In this document: positions 1-5,307 of the stretch, in pieces | How positions within the stretch are numbered: the first letter of the stretch is position 1 | Layout: the number at the start of each line of letters is the position of its first letter | Source: a bacterium | GTDB lineage: Bacteria; UBP13; UBA5359 | Direction of reading: 5' to 3' | Length of the DNA stretch: 5,307 bases | Assembly: GCA_028699365.1 (NCBI GenBank) | Contig: JAQVUQ010000213.1 | Span: 1 to 5,307 of the forward strand | Position numbers and translations under genes: made by a program | Notes under the pieces: generated by a model | The model's input: the letters and a program-made list of their open reading frames with translations, nothing else | What the model was told of the DNA's origin: nothing | The model's database searches: none

Positions 1-1061
1 TTGTTCAGCAGGCTATCCAGCCCCGTCAGCTTCTCTGTGGTAATAAAAACGAAATAATAGAGTCCCCAGATGATAAGCGTCCAGTTGGCACCATGCCATA
101 TACCTGTAAGCAGCCAGACAATGAACAGATTGAGAACGAGGCGCCCCCGAGAAGTCACTCTGCTGCCGCCTAACGGAAAATAAACGTAATCCCTGAACCA
201 CGTACCCAGCGAGATATGCCACCTTCTCCAGAATTCGGAAACGGACTTTGAGATATACGGATAATTGAAATTCTCATCAAAGTGGAAACCGAACATCTTT
301 CCCAGGCCTATAGCCATATCGGAGTAACCGGAAAAATCAAAGAATATCTGAAAGGCGTAGGCTATCGCCCCAAGCCAGGCAAAGGTTACGGACAACTCTC
401 CTGCCGGCAGGGAAAAAGCCTTATCGGCAACGAGCGCCAGCGTATTGGCCAATAAAATTTTCTTGGCCAAGCCAACAATGAAGCGGCAAACACCTTGGGA
501 GAAGTCATCAAAATTCTCCTTGCGGCCGTTAATCATCTCTGCAATCGTCTGATAACGAACTATAGGCCCGGCAATAAGCTGGGGGAAAAAAGATATGTAC
601 AGGCCGACGTTCAGAGGATTTATCTGCACGTCTCCCTTTTTCCTGTAAACATCAAGAACGTATGACATAGCCTGAAAAGTAAAAAAGGATATGCCGATAG
701 GAAGCGTTATATCGGGAACCGTTATATGTGTCTTCAACAAACCGTTAATGTTTACAAGTGCAAAAACCAGGTATTTGAAGATGAACATAACCGAAAGATT
801 GAAAGCCAGCATCGCTACCAGCAGAAACTTTACCTTAGCGGGACTATCCCGGTGCTTATCAATAAGCAATCCGAAAAACCAATTAGAGATAATGGACCCG
901 ATCATAACAAAAACAAACCAGGGCTCGCCCCAGGCGTAGAACAGCAGGCTGACTATAAGTAAAAGGATATTCTGAAGCGGTCTGTTTTTGATTAGCGCAT
1001 AATAAACAAGAATGGTCACAGGAAGAAATAAAAAAATGAATACGGAGCTTGAAAAGAGCAT
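1..1061 (-). CDS. MBOAT-family membrane O-acyltransferase, AlgI/DltB-like (3' end outside window)
   Basis: This is a multi-pass inner-membrane O-acyltransferase that by family moves an acyl group, usually acetyl, across the membrane onto an exported polysaccharide. I translated the minus strand from ATG at 1061: 353 codons stay open to the left edge with no stop. AlgI-type proteins run about 470-520 residues, so roughly the last quarter is missing. Visible marks are hydrophobic helices near residues 7-25, 33-60, 78-103, 190-211 and 224-240, the segment PIGISFFTFQ at 121-130, FDFSGYSDMA at 241-250, WHISLGTWFRDY at 281-292, and LLTGIWHGANW at 317-327. His323 in the last motif matches the family's essential histidine (about His322 in Pseudomonas AlgI, from memory). 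The start is set by AGGGG 7 nt upstream; an ATG at 1066 is in another frame. It is last in the visible operon, 106 nt after the dehydrogenase gene, implying acylation of the cluster's polymer. The acyl acceptor is unknown. Confidence 0.93.
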   Translation of the reverse strand, partial: MLFSSSVFIFLFLPVTILVYYALIKNRPLQNILLLIVSLLFYAWGEPWFVFVMIGSIISNWFFGLLIDKHRDSPAKVKFLLVAMLAFNLSVMFIFKYLVFALVNINGLLKTHITVPDITLPIGISFFTFQAMSYVLDVYRKKGDVQINPLNVGLYISFFPQLIAGPIVRYQTIAEMINGRKENFDDFSQGVCRFIVGLAKKILLANTLALVADKAFSLPAGELSVTFAWLGAIAYAFQIFFDFSGYSDMAIGLGKMFGFHFDENFNYPYISKSVSEFWRRWHISLGTWFRDYVYFPLGGSRVTSRGRLVLNLFIVWLLTGIWHGANWTLIIWGLYYFVFITTEKLTGLDSLLN

Positions 1062-1063
1062 CG

Positions 1064-1097
1064 CATTACCCCTTTTGCCGCTTACCCGGCGGTAATG
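1064..1097 (-). promoter_or_regulatory. Possible RBS-covering stem with an alternative hairpin, leader of the MBOAT gene
   Basis: On the minus strand CATTACC (1097-1091) is the exact reverse complement of GGTAATG (1070-1064). The stem is extended by GCCG (1090-1087) with CGGC (1080-1077), leaving AAAAGG bulged. The right arm takes in the last two G of the AGGGG ribosome binding site. The same left arm can instead pair as TTACC with the adjacent GGTAA (1086-1082) around a GCCG loop, which would free the ribosome site. The base matches are seen directly. A regulatory role is inference only, since short arms like these can occur by chance. Confidence 0.3.
1069..1073 (-). promoter_or_regulatory. 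Ribosome binding site of the MBOAT gene
   Basis: The minus strand reads AGGGG, 7 nt before the ATG at 1061. This favours 1061 over the out-of-frame ATG at 1066. The site overlaps the right arm of a possible RNA stem (see the structure at 1064-1097). Confidence 0.7.
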
Positions 1098-1101
1098 AAT
1101 T

Positions 1102-1129
1102 GTCTCTCCGGGCTGAAGCCAGGAGAGAC
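1102..1129. repeat. Inverted repeat (hairpin) between the dehydrogenase and MBOAT genes
   Basis: Perfect 8-base arms GTCTCTCC (1102-1109) and GGAGAGAC (1122-1129) enclose an inner GGC/GCC pair (1111-1113, 1118-1120) with one mismatch between and a 4-base loop. Read on the minus strand, the direction of the genes, it is followed by AATTCATTACC and not by a T run, so it is not a standard terminator for the operon. Read on the plus strand it is followed by the T-rich TATTTTCTTT (1131-1140) and could stop antisense transcription. In the mRNA it could act as a processing or stability element. The inverted repeat is certain; its role is not. Confidence 0.55.
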
Positions 1130-1167
1130 GTATTTTCTTTCGCTAAAAATCCTGAATTATGTAAAGC

Positions 1168-2502
1168 CTATTCCATGACCTGCGCCCGGGCATACCCCTC
1201 CGGCAGCGCAGCGCCGATTTTAACGATATGACCATTGTTTCTTATACCGGCAAAGGCGTTTCTGGTATCCACTATCAGATCAGCCTCAGCAGCAATCCCG
1301 GCATAATCATAACAAGAATGCGCTGTGCAAAGCAACACGCAATCATAATGCCTGAGACCGTCCAGAGGAACCGAAGCAATAATTTTCCCGGCCAGCAATA
1401 CCTCCGGCACAAAGGGATCGTTGTATTCTACCAAGGCTCCCTTCTCTTTAAGCAGATAATAGACAGCTTGTGAGGGAGATTCCCGCGGATCGTTTATATC
1501 CTTTTTATAAGCCATACCCAGCAATAGAATCCTGGCCCCGTTGAGGCACTTCTTATGCAGATTCAAGGCATCAGCTATTTTGCTTACGGTATATCTGGGC
1601 ATGTTCTCGTTTATATCCATAGCCAAGGCGATGAATTTGGTATGAAAGTCGTATGATTTGGCCTTCCATGAGAGATAGGCCGGATCCAGAGGTATGCAAT
1701 GCCCACCGATGCCCGGCCCCGGCTGGAACTTCATAAAACCGAACGGCTTGGTGGCCGCTGCCTCGATAACCTCCCAAATATCTATGCCCATTCTATCGCA
1801 CATCAGCGCCAGTTCATTGACCATACCTATATTTATACTGCGGAAGGTATTCTCCAGCAACTTGACCATCTCCGCCACCCGGGTAGAACTGACTCTTACC
1901 ACATTGGAGACAAAACTGCCGTATAGCGCCTCCGCCAGTTCACCACAGCGAGGGGTAACACCACCGATAACCTTAGGAGTATTGGCAGTGTTGAATTGCG
2001 AATTGCCGGGATCAACGCGTTCGGGCGAGAAACAAAGGAAGAAGTCCTGCCCTGCCTTCAGCCCGGTCTCCTCAAGTTCACTTAATATAAGTTCATCCGT
2101 AGTTCCCGGGAAAGTGGTGCTTTCCAGGACTATCAACATACCCGGATGGAGATACTTCTTTATCTCAGCCGTAGCCGATTCGATATATCTAAGGTCGGGC
2201 TCTTTTGTCTTGCTCAGCGGAGTGGGTACGCAAATAATAACGGCATCAGCCTGTGCCAGTATCGAACTGTCCGCTGCAGCGCTGAAACATCCCGTAGCCA
2301 GAGCCTCCTTTAATTCAGCATCACTGACATCCTTGACATACGATTTACCGGAATTCAAAGCGGAAACTTTATTGTCGTCCGTCTCCAGACCGGTGACTCT
2401 GAAGCCAGCACTGATGAAGCCTAAAGCCAACGGTAACCCGACATAGCCCATGCCGATAACGCCTACTACCGCTTGCCTGTAATTAATACGTTCTTCAAGC
2501 AT
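1168..2502 (-). CDS. wbpA: WbpA-type UDP-N-acetyl-D-glucosamine 6-dehydrogenase (nucleotide sugar dehydrogenase)
   Basis: This cytoplasmic NAD-dependent enzyme of the UDP-glucose/GDP-mannose dehydrogenase family oxidises C6 of a UDP-sugar twice, giving a uronic acid precursor for the polysaccharide. It has 444 residues, a normal length. The N-terminal Rossmann motif is GMGYVGLPLA (17-26), followed by CVPTPL (91-96), ESTTFPGTT (127-135), SPER (159-162), the Lys214 helix EMVKLLEN (211-218) and the catalytic cysteine Cys269 in GPGIGGHCIPLDP (262-274). The C-terminal UDP-binding domain shows LLLGMAYKKDINDPRESPS (326-344). The overall pattern matches WbpA (UDP-GlcNAc to UDP-GlcNAcA) better than plain UDP-glucose dehydrogenase, but substrate is not provable from sequence; UDP-GalNAc (WbpO/TviB) is the main alternative. 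An in-frame upstream ATG at 2571 exists, but GGAGGG lies 5 nt before the ATG at 2502 and the domain begins just after it. It ends in TAG and lies 84 nt after gmd, with hairpins on both sides. Confidence 0.93.
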   Translation of the reverse strand: MLEERINYRQAVVGVIGMGYVGLPLALGFISAGFRVTGLETDDNKVSALNSGKSYVKDVSDAELKEALATGCFSAAADSSILAQADAVIICVPTPLSKTKEPDLRYIESATAEIKKYLHPGMLIVLESTTFPGTTDELILSELEETGLKAGQDFFLCFSPERVDPGNSQFNTANTPKVIGGVTPRCGELAEALYGSFVSNVVRVSSTRVAEMVKLLENTFRSINIGMVNELALMCDRMGIDIWEVIEAAATKPFGFMKFQPGPGIGGHCIPLDPAYLSWKAKSYDFHTKFIALAMDINENMPRYTVSKIADALNLHKKCLNGARILLLGMAYKKDINDPRESPSQAVYYLLKEKGALVEYNDPFVPEVLLAGKIIASVPLDGLRHYDCVLLCTAHSCYDYAGIAAEADLIVDTRNAFAGIRNNGHIVKIGAALPEGYARAQVME

Positions 2503-2507
2503 ATTAT

Positions 2508-2513
2508 CCCTCC
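2508..2513 (-). promoter_or_regulatory. Ribosome binding site deciding the wbpA-like start
   Basis: The minus strand reads GGAGGG, 5 nt before the ATG at 2502. The upstream in-frame ATG pair at 2571-2566 has no such site, and the 23 residues it would add look unlike the family. The site lies only 7 nt past the hairpin at 2521-2551. Confidence 0.8.
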
Positions 2514-2520
2514 GCTTATA

Positions 2521-2551
2521 GGCTACCCCCGCCATACGGCAGGGGGTAGCC
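2521..2551. repeat. Strong GC-rich hairpin just upstream of the wbpA-like ribosome site
   Basis: Perfect 10-base arms GGCTACCCCC (2521-2530) and GGGGGTAGCC (2542-2551) continue into GCC/GGC (2531-2533, 2538-2540) with one unpaired base at 2541 and a 4-base loop. This gives 13 base pairs, mostly G-C. On the minus strand it is followed by TATAAGCGGAGGG, so there is no T run and it is not a standard intrinsic terminator. It sits in the 84-nt gap after gmd. It could be an mRNA processing or stability element that sets gmd against dehydrogenase expression, or a small dispersed repeat. The inverted repeat is seen directly; function is inferred. Confidence 0.7.
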
Positions 2552-2586
2552 TCAGCAACTAAAGCCATCATAAGTATTGTAAAGAA

Positions 2587-3633
2587 TCAAGGTTTGCCGT
2601 TTCTCTCGGCTTTGAGGCTGTGCCCTGCATCCAGTAAAGTTTTCTCCCGTGCCGCCATCTCTATATCGTGATCAACCATCTCTGCCACCAGGGAGGGAAA
2701 ATCCGTTTTTGGTCTCCACCCCAGGGTCTGATATGCATCCCCGGGATCCCCCTGCAGATAATCCACTTCCGACGGCCTCATGTACCTGGGGTCTATCTCC
2801 ACGAAATCACGGTAATCCAGATCGGCTTTGGCAAAAGCCATCTCCACAAAATCCTTGACCGAGTGTGCTTCTCCCGTAGCGATGACATAATCCTTCGGCT
2901 TATCCTGCTGCAGCATCAGATACATAGCCTCGACATAATCGCGGGCATGTCCCCAGTCTCTTCTGGCATCGAGATTACCCAGAAAGAGCTTGTCCTGCAG
3001 GCCCATCTTGATGCGCCCTACCGCTCGGGTGATCTTGCGCGTCACAAAGGTTTCCCCACGGCGCGGCGATTCATGGTTGAACAGAATACCGTTGCAAGAA
3101 AAGATATCATACGCCTCTCGGTGATTAACCGTCTGCCAGAAGGCATAAACTTTAGCCACGGCGTAAGGACTGCGCGGATGAAACGGCGTCGCTACGGATT
3201 GAGGGGGCGGAGCCGCACCAAACATCTCGGAACTGCTGGCCTGATAATAGCGGACATCGTGGCCGGTCCTTTCCCGGTAATCCCGGATAGCCTCCAGCAA
3301 ACGGAGCGCTCCGAGTCCGGTCACATCTGCGGTGTATTCCGCCTGCTCGAAAGAGACCTTGACGTGGGACTGCGCTCCCAGATTATACACTTCATCCGGC
3401 AGCACCGTCTCAAGTATGCGCCGTAAGCCAGTGGAATCGCTCAGGTCGCCGTAATGTAAAAAGAGGCATGCTTCACGATCATGCGGATCACGGTACATGT
3501 GATCTATCCGGTCGGTATTAAAGGATGAAGCCCGCCGGATAATACCGTGCACTTCATATCCTTTATCGAGCAACAACTCAGTCAGATAAGATCCATCCTG
3601 TCCGGTTATACCGGTTACCAGCGCTTTTTTCAT
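2587..3633 (-). CDS. gmd: GDP-mannose 4,6-dehydratase
   Basis: This cytoplasmic short-chain dehydrogenase/reductase-fold enzyme converts GDP-D-mannose to GDP-4-keto-6-deoxy-D-mannose, the branch point to GDP-L-fucose, GDP-D-rhamnose, colitose and perosamine. The protein has 348 residues, close to the usual 345-375. Visible marks are the cofactor loop [10 protein letters not shown] (8-17), the NADP-preferring [15 protein letters not shown] (31-45), the YNLGAQSHV segment (83-91), SSSEMFG (133-139) with Ser134 in the place of the usual Thr and Glu136, and the catalytic Tyr157 and Lys161 in [23 protein letters not shown] (186-201) and [14 protein letters not shown] (224-237) are hallmark Gmd segments. 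The ATG at 3633 shares its A with the stop TGA of the preceding epimerase gene (TGATG); only a weak AGGG lies 10 nt upstream, so translational coupling is likely. A TTG at 3636 is an unlikely alternative start. It ends in TGA. No reductase or aminotransferase to use its product is in the window. Confidence 0.97.
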   Translation of the reverse strand: MKKALVTGITGQDGSYLTELLLDKGYEVHGIIRRASSFNTDRIDHMYRDPHDREACLFLHYGDLSDSTGLRRILETVLPDEVYNLGAQSHVKVSFEQAEYTADVTGLGALRLLEAIRDYRERTGHDVRYYQASSSEMFGAAPPPQSVATPFHPRSPYAVAKVYAFWQTVNHREAYDIFSCNGILFNHESPRRGETFVTRKITRAVGRIKMGLQDKLFLGNLDARRDWGHARDYVEAMYLMLQQDKPKDYVIATGEAHSVKDFVEMAFAKADLDYRDFVEIDPRYMRPSEVDYLQGDPGDAYQTLGWRPKTDFPSLVAEMVDHDIEMAAREKTLLDAGHSLKAERNGKP

Positions 3634-4616
3634 CAAACCGAAACCCTAGCCTTTCTTACCTGCTCTTCAATCCAGGGATAGGTAATAGCTATTCCCTCTT
3701 CCAGGAAAACCTTGGGCTTCCAGCCGATAGAGTAGATTCTCTCATTGCTGAAGTTCCTTGATTGCACACCGACCGGGCCGTCTATATGCCTGATGCTGAT
3801 CTTCTTGCCGGCTACCTTGGCAACTGTGTCAACCAGTTCGTTCACAGATACATACTGCGGGCAGCCGATATTCACGGCGCCCACCAGATCGGATTGCATC
3901 AGCCTGTAAATACCGTCCACCATATCGTAAACATGAGTATATGAACGTACGGCAGTACCATCACCCCATACTTCTATCATACCGTCGTCCGCCGCTTCGG
4001 CTACCTTACGGCAGATGGAAGCCGGCGCCTTCTCCCGTCCGCCTGTCCATGTGCCTTCCGGGCCGTAGCAGTTCTGGAAGCGGGCTATTCTGACGTTCAT
4101 GCCGTATTTCCGGCCATAAGCCATGGCCATACGCTCCGAGTAAAGCTTCTCCCAACCGTATTCATTATCGGGATTGGCTGGCACAGCCTGCGCCTCGGTC
4201 ATCTCCGGCTCACCATGCTTCATATCACGGTAGACACAGACGGATGAGGAAAAGAAATACCGTTTGATTCCCATGTTGGCAGCATTGTTAGTCATATGGA
4301 CATTAATAAGCATGCTGTTATGCATAATTTCGCACTCAGCGGAATGGATAAAGCCCATGCCACCCATGTCGGCAGCCAGTTGATAGACTTCATCCAGACC
4401 GGATTCCGAAGTATTATCCAGTGTTAGTGCCCTGATACAGTTCTCCTCATGGCAGAGGTCGAGAATGAGAAAATCATCAGCAGCCGTCGGACCGAACTCA
4501 GGATATTTACGGTCTACTCCGCGGACCCAGTATCCCTTCTCCTTAAGGTATTTAACAAGATGGCTACCGATAAATCCTCCTGCCCCGCATACTAAAGCCT
4601 TTTTGGGTTGTCCCAT
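3633..4616 (-). CDS. GDP-mannose 3,5-epimerase-like NAD-dependent sugar epimerase
   Basis: This is a cytoplasmic extended short-chain dehydrogenase/reductase enzyme, 327 residues, resembling plant GDP-mannose 3,5-epimerase (GDP-D-mannose to GDP-L-galactose and GDP-L-gulose). Visible marks are the NAD motif GAGGFIG (11-17), [11 protein letters not shown] (80-90), a family signature, SSVCVY (124-129), YGWEK with Tyr153 and Lys157, [18 protein letters not shown] (182-199), [13 protein letters not shown] (217-229) and GPVGVQSRN (280-288). By alignment from memory, Cys127 and Lys196 fall where the plant enzyme has its acid/base pair Cys145 and Lys217; the Tyr-to-Lys spacing of 43 is identical. The start at 4616 has GGAGGT 6 nt upstream; an in-frame codon at 4694 would overlap the previous gene by 61 nt. 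It is 17 nt after the export gene and overlaps gmd by 1 nt, so it is tightly operonic. It may act on GDP-mannose, or possibly on the Gmd product; other GDP-sugar epimerases are alternatives. Confidence 0.88.
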   Translation of the reverse strand: MGQPKKALVCGAGGFIGSHLVKYLKEKGYWVRGVDRKYPEFGPTAADDFLILDLCHEENCIRALTLDNTSESGLDEVYQLAADMGGMGFIHSAECEIMHNSMLINVHMTNNAANMGIKRYFFSSSVCVYRDMKHGEPEMTEAQAVPANPDNEYGWEKLYSERMAMAYGRKYGMNVRIARFQNCYGPEGTWTGGREKAPASICRKVAEAADDGMIEVWGDGTAVRSYTHVYDMVDGIYRLMQSDLVGAVNIGCPQYVSVNELVDTVAKVAGKKISIRHIDGPVGVQSRNFSNERIYSIGWKPKVFLEEGIAITYPWIEEQVRKARVSV

Positions 4617-4622
4617 GATACT

Positions 4623-4628
4623 ACCTCC
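4623..4628 (-). promoter_or_regulatory. Ribosome binding site deciding the epimerase start
   Basis: The minus strand reads GGAGGT, 6 nt before the ATG at 4616, inside the 17-nt gap after the export gene stop (4634). This fixes the start and excludes the longer in-frame version, whose extra 26 residues precede the NAD-binding fold without resembling it. Confidence 0.85.
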
Positions 4629-4633
4629 AATTA

Positions 4634-5307
4634 TTAATCTACTAAACCTTTGACAAGATTTATGTTCAGCAGCAACTTGAAGATGTTCTCCCAATCGGGG
4701 CTGCCTGTTTCCGGCACAAACAGAATATCGCCGTTCTGCAGAACCATATTATCGCTTAAGTCGCCTTTGTTGAGGGCCTTGTCCATGTCGGCGGCCATAC
4801 GCGCCGTTTTCTTGCCATCATGTCTGATAACGGCAGTGCTTCTGAGAACGGCCCTTCTGGTTGCGCCACCGGCCATGGTAACAGCGTCAATGGCCGTCGC
4901 TCCCCTGGCAAGATCATAGGCACCTGGATTTTCAACTTCGCCAAGGACATACACCCTGTTTTGCAGTTCGGCAACCAGGACCACGTCACCGGGCTTGACT
5001 CTGGCGTTCTGGTCAAGAGCAGCCTTCCGGACGAAACTGTCGATATCATAATGCCGAACAGTGCCGCCGCTCATAACGGTTACATTGCCGATATCGGCCT
5101 TCTGATTGGGACCGCCGGCCAGATTGAGGGCACTGAAAAGATCCGTTTCCTCTCTCAAGGCAAAGCTGCCCGGAGTGTTTACCTGCCCCAGCACCATCAG
5201 GCGCACGGATATATCAACCCTGGGAATCAGCAGTATGTCGCCATCTGCCACCTTTATATTGCCTGCAACCGTTCCGTTACGCAATAAGGCCCCGTAATCC
5301 ACCTTAC
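4634..5307 (-). CDS. SLBB-domain polysaccharide export protein (5' part outside window)
   Basis: This is the C-terminal portion of a Wza/GumB-like export protein, which by family forms or gates the periplasmic and outer-membrane channel for polysaccharide. The frame is open to the right edge: a GTG at 5302 is preceded in frame by a Lys codon and reads as an internal Val, so the start is off-window. Counting from that Val, residues 2-27 (ALLRNG ... DGDILLIP) are the tail of a first SLBB unit. A second runs about 32-110 (LMVLGQVNTPGSF to KPGDVVLV) and a third about 116-197 (RVYVLGEVENPGAY to QNGDILFVP). Each carries the usual G-x-V-x-x-P-G turn and ends in a GD-[IV]-hydrophobic strand. The tail 203-222 (DWENIFKLLLNINLVKGLVD) is helical and mixed hydrophobic; it could be amphipathic or insert in a membrane, as Wza's C-terminal helix does. 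It ends in TAA, 17 nt before the epimerase start. Confidence 0.9.
   Translation of the reverse strand, partial: KVDYGALLRNGTVAGNIKVADGDILLIPRVDISVRLMVLGQVNTPGSFALREETDLFSALNLAGGPNQKADIGNVTVMSGGTVRHYDIDSFVRKAALDQNARVKPGDVVLVAELQNRVYVLGEVENPGAYDLARGATAIDAVTMAGGATRRAVLRSTAVIRHDGKKTARMAADMDKALNKGDLSDNMVLQNGDILFVPETGSPDWENIFKLLLNINLVKGLVD

Noticed and set aside
13-222. Short minus-strand open frame of 69 codons
   Set aside because: It is an out-of-frame shadow within the MBOAT gene, whose own frame is uninterrupted through this stretch and carries the catalytic motifs.
1694-2446. Long plus-strand open frame (250 codons) opposite the dehydrogenase gene
   Set aside because: It lies wholly antisense to a clear WbpA-family gene, its translation resembles no family I recognise, and it is rich in Ser/Thr/Leu as expected of an antisense shadow.
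2521-2551. Intrinsic terminator after gmd
   Set aside because: The stem is strong but no T run follows on the minus strand; the sequence goes directly into the next ribosome site.
2503-2571. Longer N-terminus for the dehydrogenase starting at the ATG at 2571
   Set aside because: There is no ribosome site upstream, the added residues are encoded by the hairpin, and a strong GGAGGG precedes the ATG at 2502.
2576-2581. TACAAT, a -10-like hexamer on the minus strand in the gmd/dehydrogenase gap
   Set aside because: The hexamer 17 nt upstream (AGAAAC) matches the -35 consensus at only one position, so an internal promoter is not supported.
2668-3426. Long plus-strand open frame (252 codons) opposite gmd
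   Set aside because: It is entirely antisense to an unmistakable gmd gene, with no recognisable domain or convincing ribosome site.

Overview
The window is a piece of a bacterial surface-polysaccharide (exopolysaccharide, capsule or O-antigen type) gene cluster. All five recognisable genes lie on the minus strand and read from right to left, so they look like one operon segment. Base composition is intermediate. Good Shine-Dalgarno sites (GGAGGT, GGAGGG, AGGGG) precede three of the genes. The species cannot be named from this sequence. A Wza/SLBB-type export protein and nucleotide-sugar enzymes of this kind occur in diderm bacteria and in some Firmicutes-related lineages.

Layout in transcription order, right to left: (1) 5307-4634, the C-terminal part of an SLBB-domain polysaccharide export protein, cut by the window edge; (2) 4616-3633, an NAD-dependent epimerase closely resembling plant GDP-mannose 3,5-epimerase with its catalytic residues present; (3) 3633-2587, GDP-mannose 4,6-dehydratase (gmd), its ATG overlapping the previous stop by one base; (4) 2502-1168, a WbpA-type UDP-GlcNAc 6-dehydrogenase; (5) 1061-1, the N-terminal 353 residues of an AlgI-type MBOAT O-acyltransferase, open at the left edge. 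Gaps are 17 nt, a 1-nt overlap, 84 nt and 106 nt. The last two gaps each hold a perfect-armed inverted repeat, and the wbpA-like gene sits between them.

Taken together, genes 2 and 3 both process GDP-mannose-type sugars (epimerised hexose and 4-keto-6-deoxyhexose), gene 4 makes a UDP-linked uronic acid, gene 5 would decorate the polymer with acyl (probably acetyl) groups, and gene 1 belongs to the export channel. No glycosyltransferase, polymerase, flippase or fucose/rhamnose-forming reductase is present; these would lie outside the window. I see no mobile element, CRISPR array, tRNA or rRNA. The genes belong to known families. The less ordinary points are the pairing of a plant-like GDP-mannose epimerase with Gmd and the structured intercistronic RNAs flanking the dehydrogenase gene.
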